Shown here: piece by piece, positions 1 through 5,107 of the stretch | How the letters are laid out: every line of letters starts with the position of its first letter | Position numbering within the stretch: position 1 is the stretch's first letter | Assembly (NCBI GenBank): GCA_030706665.1 | Contig: JAUZOB010000166.1 | Span: 1 to 7,229, forward strand | DNA: 7,229 nucleotides | Direction: 5' to 3' | DNA from: Bacteroidota bacterium | GTDB lineage: Bacteria; Bacteroidota; Bacteroidia; Bacteroidales; Prolixibacteraceae | The notes under the pieces: model-generated | What the model saw: the letters and a program-made list of their open reading frames with translations, nothing else | What the model was told of the DNA's origin: nothing | Database searches by the model: none | Made by a program: the position numbers and the translations under genes

Positions 1-1
1 A

Positions 2-37
2 CATGTTGAAACATACAATGGTCGGGTGTATAGTTAA
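2..37 (+). CDS. Possible C-terminal tail of an upstream gene (partial)
   Basis: The reading frame starting at base 2 is open from the window edge and ends at a TAA at 35-37. It encodes HVETYNGRVYS, with ordinary codons for this region, and would leave about 30 bp before def. A second frame (3-71) is also open from the edge. It reads MLKHTMVGCIVKVQRKLMNK plus KI and ends in a TGA that overlaps the def ATG in an ATGA junction, which would suggest translational coupling. At most one of these is the true upstream gene end, and the visible part is too short to identify a family. I slightly prefer the first on codon appearance. Sequence to the left of the window would settle it. Confidence 0.3.
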   Translation, partial: HVETYNGRVYS

Positions 38-67
38 AGTACAAAGAAAATTGATGAATAAAAAAAT

Positions 68-640
68 ATGATTTTACCAATTGTATCATACGGGAAAAGT
101 ATACTGCGACAAAAAGCGAAGGATATCGATAAAGATTACCCTTATCTGAAAGAGTTGATTGACAATATGTGGAAAACATTATATCCTGCAGATGGAACTG
201 GACTGGCAGCTCCTCAGGTTAACCATTCCATTAAGTTGTTCATTGTTGATAGCAAAGTGATCTATGATAATCTGGAGGAAGAGGAAAGAGAAGAATTCTT
301 TGAAGGGGATTGCGGAATAAAAGAGACATTTATAAATGCAAGAATAATTGATTATTCCGAAGATAAGTGGATCGAAAAAGAAGGATGTTTAAGCCTCCCC
401 ACTTTATCAGAAGATGTTATGCGTCCATGGACCATCGTTATTGAATATTTTGATAGAGATTTTCAAAAACACACAAAAACATTTTCCGGCACTACCGCAA
501 GGGTTATCCAACATGAATATGATCACACCGAAGGAAAGTTATATGTGGACTATGTAAATCCTATTAAAAGAAAATTGTTAAAAGGAAAGCTGATAAAGAT
601 TTCTAAAGGGCAGGTAAAAACAAGATATAAAATGGAATAA
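68..640 (+). CDS. def: Peptide deformylase
   Basis: This cytoplasmic metalloenzyme removes the N-formyl group from the initiator methionine of new proteins. All three family motifs are present. Motif 1 is GTGLAAPQ at residues 43-50, with the oxyanion-hole glutamine Q50. Motif 2 is EGCLS at 105-109, with metal ligand C107. Motif 3 is QHEYDH at 148-153, with metal ligands H149 and H153 and catalytic E150. The 190-residue length, an acidic insert near 70-79 (LEEEEREEFF) and a lysine-rich tail after residue 165 match the longer Bacteroidota-type enzyme. The ATG at 68 is preceded by an A-run without a Shine-Dalgarno sequence, as is usual in this phylum, and MILPIV is the normal N-terminus. Some usually conserved positions differ from Bacteroidales housekeeping copies as I recall them: PQVN instead of PQIG, SGTTARV instead of DGLAARV, and HTEG instead of HIEG. 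It may therefore be a second, diverged paralogue. It appears catalytically intact. Confidence 0.96.
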   Translation: MILPIVSYGKSILRQKAKDIDKDYPYLKELIDNMWKTLYPADGTGLAAPQVNHSIKLFIVDSKVIYDNLEEEEREEFFEGDCGIKETFINARIIDYSEDKWIEKEGCLSLPTLSEDVMRPWTIVIEYFDRDFQKHTKTFSGTTARVIQHEYDHTEGKLYVDYVNPIKRKLLKGKLIKISKGQVKTRYKME

Positions 641-934
641 AATACTGCCAAACAATTTGTTTCATGTTAATAATTAGTGTTGCAACTGGCCCTATTAATC
701 AGATAGAGGTAATGGAAGGATAATAGTTCATATCTTGGCGGTAAATAATACTTTTTGTTCCTTTGTTGGACTTTGAAATAATTGTAAGTTGTAGAAGGTA
801 AGTGTTTTAACAACTTGCTGAAAATGTGAATATCCGCATAAACCTATACTATTCTCGCTCCTTTGGGGAGAATTAGGGAGCTCTTATAAGTGGTACTGCA
901 TATTCAGAAATAACAGCGATTTTAACAGAGGAAT

Positions 935-946
935 AGCCTATAGGCT
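935..946. repeat. Perfect 12-bp palindrome AGCCTATAGGCT
   Basis: The sequence AGCCTATAGGCT equals its own reverse complement and lies about 60 bp before the HAD gene start. It is followed by TTTTATATAAGTTTTT. It could be a dimeric-repressor site. Folded as RNA it would form only a 4-bp stem with a TATA loop, and the following T-rich DNA makes it a poor rho-independent terminator for def at best. A palindrome of this length can also arise by chance in a window of this size. Confidence 0.3.
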
Positions 947-991
947 TTTATATAAGTTTTTGGAAAGAAACAGTAGGTGATTTATAAACAA

Positions 992-1002
992 GTGGGGGTA
1001 AG
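992..1002 (+). promoter_or_regulatory. G-rich ribosome binding site of the HAD gene
   Basis: GTGGGGGTAAG ends three bases before the ATG at 1006. The five Gs at 994-998 can pair with CCUCC at the 3' end of 16S rRNA, with one G-U wobble, at a 7-base spacing. This fixes the start codon. It stands out against the A-rich leaders, without Shine-Dalgarno sequences, of def, dapA and the GH130 gene. Confidence 0.55.
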
Positions 1003-1005
1003 ATA

Positions 1006-1848
1006 ATGCCAATTAAACTTATTGCTTCAGATTTAGATGGGACGCTTTTAGATAGCAATAAACAGATTACTGAATATACCAGGACGATCATCAGAAATTC
1101 TGTACGTCAAGGTGTGATATTTGCATTTTGTACGGGAAGAATATCAAATGAATTAGTGGAAATTGTTGCTGAACTTCCGGAAATACGATATGCTATAACC
1201 TGTAATGGAGCATATGTGATTGATTTATTGACTGAAAAAGTCATACACAACAATCTTATTCCGATGAATAATGTACGGAATATTTACAAAAGCCTTGCCG
1301 GATTCGATATGATGTTTGAATTGTATGCTGATGGGCAAGTATATACTGATGAGAAATGTCTGGCAGACTTAAACAGATATGGACTTCTGTATAGAAAAGA
1401 ACTGATTTATAATACTCGTATAGGCATTAAAGATTTTTCTGATTATATAAGAAAACGAGAAGAACCGGTAGGAAAGGTAAATATTTCCTTTAATAATCAA
1501 TTGGTCAGAGATCAGGCCAAAGAGATCGTAAGTAGATATCCGTATGATATTACCTGTCAGAAGCCGATAAATCTTGAGATTAACAGGGAAGGTGTCAATA
1601 AAGGGTATGGGTTACGCAAACTGGCTGAATTTTTGAATATTGAAAGGAATGAGATTATGGCCATCGGTGATAATAATAATGATCTTTCAATGCTTCATTT
1701 CGCAGGAGTCTCTGTGGCGATGGACAATGCAATTGATGAGGTAAAGAGAGCCGCTGATTATGTGACTATGTCAAACGATGAGAATGGCGTAGCATTTGCA
1801 ATCGAGAACTATAATAACCAGAAGCTATTCATCTGCATTAAAGAATAA
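1006..1848 (+). CDS. Cof-type HAD-superfamily phosphatase
   Basis: This is a cytoplasmic haloacid-dehalogenase-family phosphatase of the Cof (IIB cap) group, whose members typically hydrolyse small phosphorylated metabolites such as sugar phosphates, flavin intermediates or pyridoxal phosphate. Motif I is DLDGTLLDS (9-17), with nucleophile D9 and acid/base D11. Motif II is CTGR (42-45), with T43. Motif III is the lysine in NKG (K199). Motif IV is GDNNND (221-226), with D222 and D226 as magnesium ligands. The alpha/beta cap occupies roughly residues 85-185. The 280-residue length is normal, but the tail after GVAFAIENY runs about 11 residues further than usual and is hydrophobic (KLFICI). The gene is rich in AGA and ATA codons and lower in GC than nspC and dapA. 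Together with its Shine-Dalgarno sequence, this suggests origin from a Firmicutes-like donor. It stands alone, with a 365-bp gap before it and a convergent gene after it. The substrate cannot be deduced from sequence. Confidence 0.92.
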   Translation: MPIKLIASDLDGTLLDSNKQITEYTRTIIRNSVRQGVIFAFCTGRISNELVEIVAELPEIRYAITCNGAYVIDLLTEKVIHNNLIPMNNVRNIYKSLAGFDMMFELYADGQVYTDEKCLADLNRYGLLYRKELIYNTRIGIKDFSDYIRKREEPVGKVNISFNNQLVRDQAKEIVSRYPYDITCQKPINLEINREGVNKGYGLRKLAEFLNIERNEIMAIGDNNNDLSMLHFAGVSVAMDNAIDEVKRAADYVTMSNDENGVAFAIENYNNQKLFICIKE

Positions 1849-1881
1849 TAATTACGCCTGCTAAGAAAAACTACATCCTTT

Positions 1882-3027
1882 TTACGACAGCTTCCTTTTG
1901 TAGTCTTCGTAACCGAATTCACGGAGTAATTTGAACTCTCCGGATTCAGTCCAGATTCCAATGGCAGGGTGGGAGACTCCGTTAAAATAATTGGTCTTTA
2001 CCATTGTGTAATGGATCATGTCTTCGAAGACAATCGGGTCTCCAATCTTTAATTCACGGTCAAATGACCAGAACCCCATGTAATCGCCCGAAAGGCAACT
2101 GTTCCCTCCCATTCGGTAGGTAGGTTTGCTTTCCTGCGGATCGAAGTAAGACTCAACGATACGGGGCTTGTAGGGCATCTCCAGACAGTCGGGCATATGT
2201 GCTGCAAATGAAACGTCGAGGATCGCCGTTTTAATCCCGCTATTCTCAACAATATCCACAACAGAGGAAGTCAAATAACCGGTTTCCCAGGCAAAAGCAC
2301 TCCCGGGCTCCAATATTACCTCTACATCGTATTTTTCTCTAAATGCTTTTAAAAGGGCGATCAAATGTGCTGTATCATATCCTTTACGAGTCATCAGATG
2401 ACCACCGCCCATATTGACCCATTTGATTTGATGTAGATAGCGCCCGAACTTTTCTTCAAAAGCCGCAAGGGTTTTCTCCAGATCATACGAAGAGGATTCG
2501 CACAAGGAATGAAAATGCAATCCTTCTATCTCTTTCGGAAGTTCATCAGGTAGCTGTGAGGCCAGGATTCCTAACCGGGATCCCGGTGCACAAGGATTAT
2601 AGAGCTCTGTCTCAACCTCTGAAAATTCAGGATTTACCCGGATTCCCAAAGACAGTTTTCGATCAAAGTTCTTTACCAGTGGCAGACAGCGTTCAAACTG
2701 TGACAAGGAATTGAACGTGATGTGACTGGAATATTTCATGATTTCAGGGAAGTCCTTTTCGGTATAAGCAGGAGAATAGGTGTGAGCCAATGTTCCCATT
2801 TCTTCGAAAGCAAGACGGGCCTCATTGACTGAACTGGCAGCTGTGCTGGAAACATATTGTTTTACCAACGGGAATGCGCCCCAAAGCGCAAAACCTTTGA
2901 ATGCAAGAATAATATCAATCCCTGCTTCTTTCTTCACATTGGCAATGAGTTCCAGATTCTTGCGCAAAAGACGTTCGTCAAGCACGTAACACGGAGAAGG
3001 TATTCTGTTAAAGTCAATTTTCCCCAT
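1882..3027 (-). CDS. nspC: Carboxynorspermidine/carboxyspermidine decarboxylase
   Basis: This PLP enzyme decarboxylates carboxynorspermidine or carboxyspermidine to norspermidine or spermidine. It is the last step of the aspartate-semialdehyde polyamine route that replaces SpeE in many gut and marine bacteria. It belongs to the fold-III (alanine-racemase-like) decarboxylases. The Schiff-base lysine is K44 in LAFKGFA. HFHSLCE (171-177) and GGGH (207-210) line the PLP barrel. EPGSA (240-244) binds the cofactor phosphate region. GNSCLSGDY (308-316) carries the active-site C311 and D315 supplied across the dimer, and YTMVKTNYFNG (340-350) is the family's C-terminal signature. The length of 381 is typical and the gene is intact. 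The ATG at 3027 is supported by AGAGGAAG five bases upstream (3033-3040). Its stop lies 33 bp from the convergent HAD gene, and dapA is 151 bp upstream on the same strand. The carboxy(nor)spermidine dehydrogenase partner (lys1-like) is not in the window. Whether spermidine or norspermidine is the main product cannot be told from sequence. Confidence 0.95.
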   Translation of the reverse strand: MGKIDFNRIPSPCYVLDERLLRKNLELIANVKKEAGIDIILAFKGFALWGAFPLVKQYVSSTAASSVNEARLAFEEMGTLAHTYSPAYTEKDFPEIMKYSSHITFNSLSQFERCLPLVKNFDRKLSLGIRVNPEFSEVETELYNPCAPGSRLGILASQLPDELPKEIEGLHFHSLCESSSYDLEKTLAAFEEKFGRYLHQIKWVNMGGGHLMTRKGYDTAHLIALLKAFREKYDVEVILEPGSAFAWETGYLTSSVVDIVENSGIKTAILDVSFAAHMPDCLEMPYKPRIVESYFDPQESKPTYRMGGNSCLSGDYMGFWSFDRELKIGDPIVFEDMIHYTMVKTNYFNGVSHPAIGIWTESGEFKLLREFGYEDYKRKLS

Positions 3028-3077
3028 TCTATCTTCCTCTTATTTTTACTTTTGGTTCCTGAAATAATCTAATAGAT

Positions 3078-3108
3078 CAAAATATAAGCCGCGATATGTA
3101 CAGACTAA
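3078..3108 (-). promoter_or_regulatory. Candidate promoter for nspC
   Basis: On the minus strand TATATTTTG (3086-3078) resembles the Bacteroidota -7 element TAnnTTTG with one extra T. It lies about 50 bp before the nspC start. A TTAG at 3108-3105, 18 bases further upstream, could serve as a degenerate -33 element. The same stretch holds a near direct repeat, GACTAAT at 3103-3109 and GTCTAAT at 3116-3122 on the plus strand, which could be a binding site. The match is loose. Confidence 0.2.
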
Positions 3109-3173
3109 TCCCATGGTCTAATTTTTTGCCATGCTACGGATAGTATGATTCAGTCTTTTTACCAATCACAACG

Positions 3174-3197
3174 CCTGCTTATTCTTTAATAAGCAGG
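3174..3197 (-). terminator. Perfect stem-loop over the dapA stop codon
   Basis: On the minus strand CCTGCTTATT, loop AAAG, then AATAAGCAGG forms a perfect 10-bp stem with a 4-base loop. It encodes the last dapA codons (Leu-Leu-Ile-Lys-Glu) and contains the TAA at 3181-3179. No clear T-run follows on the minus strand (CGTTGTGATTGGT), so it is not a textbook rho-independent terminator. It could still terminate dapA transcription or protect the mRNA 3' end. It separates dapA from nspC, which suggests partly independent transcription. Confidence 0.5.
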
Positions 3198-4066
3198 TTG
3201 GTTTCCCTTGCAATTTCATTGTAAAGTTCCTGGCTGACCGGGCACAAAGGTAATCTTAATTCGTTTTTGATCAAACCTAAAGCGTGCAGGGCAGCTTTAA
3301 CACCTCCGGGATTGTTTTCGAGGAACATATTTTGAGTGAAATCAATTAATTTCAGATGAAGTGATGATGCGAGTGCATAGTCTCCCTTTTGTGCTGCATG
3401 GACCATGGTTGATAATTGCCGGGGCAGGGCATTGCAAACTACAGAGATGACACCTGCACCGCCAATTGCAATGGCTGGTACTGCAAGTGCATCGTCGCCC
3501 GATATAACCTGAAAATCGGCAGGCTTATCTTTAATGATTTTTGACATCTGGATCATTACTCCGCTAGCCTCTTTAATCCCAATAAATTTATTGGATGCAT
3601 GGGCAAGGCGTAGTGTCGTCTCTGCGGTCATGTTGGTTCCTGTTCTGCCCGGAACATTATACAGCATAATGGGGACAGGAGAAGCCTGAGCAATCGCCAT
3701 AAAGTGAAGATAGATGCCTTCCTGTGTAGGTTTGCTGTAATACGGCACAACAGACAAAATCGCGCTGATACCTTCAAGGTCGGTCTGAGCAACGGTTTCA
3801 ATTACTTCAGCAGTGTTGTATCCTCCGATCCCAAGAACCAGAGGCAGACGTTTTCGATTTTTTTCCTTGATAAAATCAATAACCTGTTTTCGTTCAAGCG
3901 GGGATAATGTTGCAGTTTCTGCTGTTGTACCTAAAATTACCAGATAGTCCGTTCCGTTCTCAATCTGGTAATTAATCAATTGCTCCAATGCCGTGTAATC
4001 TACGGTGCCATCTGTGTTGAAGGGCGTCACCAAAGCAACACCCGCTCCTGAAAAGTCAGTTCTCAT
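3179..4066 (-). CDS. dapA: 4-hydroxy-tetrahydrodipicolinate synthase
   Basis: DapA condenses pyruvate with L-aspartate 4-semialdehyde. This is the committed step toward meso-diaminopimelate for peptidoglycan and toward lysine. It is a cytoplasmic TIM-barrel class I aldolase, usually a homotetramer. The Schiff-base lysine is K165 in GIKEASG. The catalytic triad comprises Y136 in YNVPGRTG, T48 in GTTAE (46-50) and Y110 in VPYY (107-110), and R141 binds the semialdehyde carboxylate. GTTAE replaces the enterobacterial GTTGE, as in Bacteroides-type enzymes. The 295-residue length is normal and no motif is missing. The ATG at 4066 opens MRTDFSGAGVALVTPF, the standard N-terminus, without a Shine-Dalgarno sequence. 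A short hypothetical ORF ends 25 bp upstream on the same strand and may share its transcript. Whether lysine inhibits this enzyme cannot be judged with confidence from the sequence. Confidence 0.97.
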   Translation of the reverse strand: MRTDFSGAGVALVTPFNTDGTVDYTALEQLINYQIENGTDYLVILGTTAETATLSPLERKQVIDFIKEKNRKRLPLVLGIGGYNTAEVIETVAQTDLEGISAILSVVPYYSKPTQEGIYLHFMAIAQASPVPIMLYNVPGRTGTNMTAETTLRLAHASNKFIGIKEASGVMIQMSKIIKDKPADFQVISGDDALAVPAIAIGGAGVISVVCNALPRQLSTMVHAAQKGDYALASSLHLKLIDFTQNMFLENNPGGVKAALHALGLIKNELRLPLCPVSQELYNEIARETNLLIKE

Positions 4067-4073
4067 GCTTAAA

Positions 4074-4084
4074 AAACAGTGTTT
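4074..4084. repeat. Short palindrome in the dapA leader
   Basis: AAACAGTGTTT is a palindrome around a central G, lying 7 bp before the dapA start codon, between it and the preceding ORF. It could be a small operator overlapping the translation start or a weak hairpin. It is short, so chance is a reasonable explanation. Confidence 0.2.
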
Positions 4085-4091
4085 GTTTTAA

Positions 4092-4592
4092 TTATTTATT
4101 GAAAATATCAAGGAAATTCTTAGGCTGATTTGCAGTAAAACTGCATTTATCTTTCTCCTGCTTACAATAATTCACAGACTTCCAACCTACTTTGAATTCA
4201 GAAGAGGATGAAGTCGTAGCTTGTTTCGAAAGAAATGGATGAATAAAAAGGATGTATCTTTTCGGAAGAATGACCGGAATTGAAGAATTGATTGTGCTGC
4301 TTTGCAAATAAGCCGGTCTTGTAAGGTGCTTTGAAGCGTAAGAAAATGTTCCGGAATAAGGAACAAAACTCAATAAAAAAGAATGGGCATTACTGGCCTC
4401 ATTGTTATTATTTTCACGGTAAGAATAGTTAAATTCTCTTTGGATCCTATTCTGTCGGGGGATGTCATCCATCCAGACTATACCAATATGGCAAGCCGAT
4501 TCAACATTGCCGGAAAGGCTTTTGTGTTGAATTTCTCCCAGCTTCATATTTCTGGAAAGACAGGCCAAACAGTATTTGAGATTATTCATCAT
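4092..4592 (-). CDS. Hypothetical protein, no recognised family
   Basis: I do not recognise this 166-residue ORF. It is rich in Ser, Asn, Lys and Tyr, with no clear signal peptide, membrane segment or known motif. Cysteines cluster near the N-terminus (YCLACLS at 7-13) and at C35, and a second pair lies near 143 and 149 (YCKQEKDKC). In favour of it being real, it is on the same strand as dapA, its TAA is 25 bp before dapA, and its codons look like those of its neighbours. Against it, there is no recognisable domain, and a 110-residue frame on the plus strand (4383-4715) overlaps it in exact codon register, so the coding signal is ambiguous over 4383-4592. M16 (MKLGEIQ) is an alternative start. 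Upstream of the ATG the DNA is T-rich (CTTTTTTTCTATTTTTACGCC) with no Shine-Dalgarno sequence. It could be a lineage-specific gene or spurious. Confidence 0.4.
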   Translation of the reverse strand: MMNNLKYCLACLSRNMKLGEIQHKSLSGNVESACHIGIVWMDDIPRQNRIQREFNYSYRENNNNEASNAHSFLLSFVPYSGTFSYASKHLTRPAYLQSSTINSSIPVILPKRYILFIHPFLSKQATTSSSSEFKVGWKSVNYCKQEKDKCSFTANQPKNFLDIFNK

Positions 4593-5107
4593 GGCGTAAA
4601 AATAGAAAAAAAGTTGCAGAATTTTGCGTTTTTGTCATTTTATAGCTTTTTATACGAATATAAAATCAGGAAAAATTTAGTTTATGCTGACATTTTGAAA
4701 AAAGAGCCGCTTTAAATAAGGTATGAGAAAATGCATTCCTTTGTAGGAATCAAAAAGTCGAAGATTTACTTGCCATAGAATCAAAATAGAGAAATGAATT
4801 CACAACAATTCTTCTTTTTTTTGAAATATTCTTGAACTTCTACCGTATACAAATTATAAGTAAATTAAGCGGACATGGACTGATTGGAAAATAAGCTGCA
4901 GTTGACGAATCTGTATACTTATTAGAACTGAGATATAATGCCCGGTGGCTTATATTGAAATACTTCATATCGAATGAATTCTGAATATTATCTGTAAAGA
5001 TTTGCCACTTTCCCTGTGATGATTGTTAAGGGAACTTCTGTTAAGCAAAAAAAATTAAGTGAATTTGCATTTATATTGTTAAACCCGGATGTTAATAATC
5101 TAGAACC
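4593..5107. other. AT-rich non-coding region upstream of the GH130 gene
   Basis: I see no convincing gene in these roughly 500 bases. The tail of the plus-strand frame ending at 4715 becomes low-complexity here. The longest other ATG frame I noticed is 42 residues on the minus strand (4968-4840, MKYFNISHRALYLSS...), with nothing recognisable. Visible structures are a 6-bp hairpin, ATTCCT-TTGT-AGGAAT (4735-4750), and a T8 run at 4815-4822 behind a weak 5-bp stem (4796-4811). There is also a 6-bp inverted repeat, TTCCCT at 5010-5015 and AGGGAA at 5029-5034, and a cluster of TGTTAA motifs listed separately. The region should hold the start of the dapA-side transcript and the promoter of the GH130 gene, but no clean consensus promoter is visible. 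Confidence 0.55.
5024..5095 (+). promoter_or_regulatory. Cluster of four TGTTAA motifs before the GH130 gene
   Basis: TGTTAA occurs at 5024-5029, 5039-5044, 5077-5082 and 5090-5095, ending 12 bp before the GH130 start codon. The first two are separated by 15 bp and the last two by 13 bp. Two closely spaced pairs in 72 bp look like sites for a DNA-binding regulator, although AT-rich DNA raises the chance of coincidence. No regulator gene is adjacent within the window. Confidence 0.3.

Larger units (their letters stand above)
641..1005 (+). other. Intergenic region between def and the HAD phosphatase gene
   Basis: I find no convincing gene on either strand of this 365-bp gap. The longest forward ATG frame I noticed (664-723) encodes only 19 residues, MLIISVATGPINQIEVMEG. 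Visible structure includes a 7-bp inverted repeat, AAGTTGT at 786-792 and ACAACTT at 810-816. A 6-bp stem is formed by ATTCTC at 851-856 and GAGAAT at 868-873. A perfect 12-bp palindrome lies at 935-946. No sequence fits the Bacteroidota promoter consensus (TTTG, then TAnnTTTG about 20 bases later) well enough to call. A promoter for the downstream gene is expected here but is not resolved by eye. Confidence 0.6.

Noticed and set aside
664..723. 19-residue ORF just after def
   Set aside because: It is too short to support as a gene and has no ribosome binding site or recognisable motif.
2049..2261. Open frames overlapping nspC (2049-2261, 2857-3072), dapA (3704-3907) and the GH130 gene (5856-6128)
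   Set aside because: They are short alternative-frame readings inside or across strongly supported genes and lack any domain of their own.
2574..2587. Perfect 14-bp palindrome ACCGGGATCCCGGT inside nspC
   Set aside because: It encodes ordinary conserved residues (Ala-Pro-Gly-Ser-Arg) of the enzyme, and nothing else suggests a regulatory role, so it is probably a by-product of codon choice.
1854..3179. The 9-mer ACGCCTGCT occurs just past the stops of both nspC (1854-1862) and dapA (3171-3179)
   Set aside because: Nine-base repeats are expected many times by chance in a window this size, and only the dapA copy lies in a hairpin.
4383..4715. Plus-strand 110-residue ORF starting MGITGLIVIIFTV
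   Set aside because: It is antisense and codon-aligned to the minus ORF before dapA, has a stop just upstream, turns into low-complexity AT-rich sequence after about residue 75, and has no known domain. It is treated as a shadow.
4796..4822. Weak stem GAATT/AATTC followed by a T8 run, resembling a terminator
   Set aside because: The 5-bp stem is mostly A-T and no gene ends nearby on the plus strand, so there is nothing for it to terminate.
4840..4968. Minus-strand 42-residue ORF MKYFNISHRALYLSS...
   Set aside because: It is short and lies in AT-rich intergenic DNA, with no domain and no supporting ribosome binding site.
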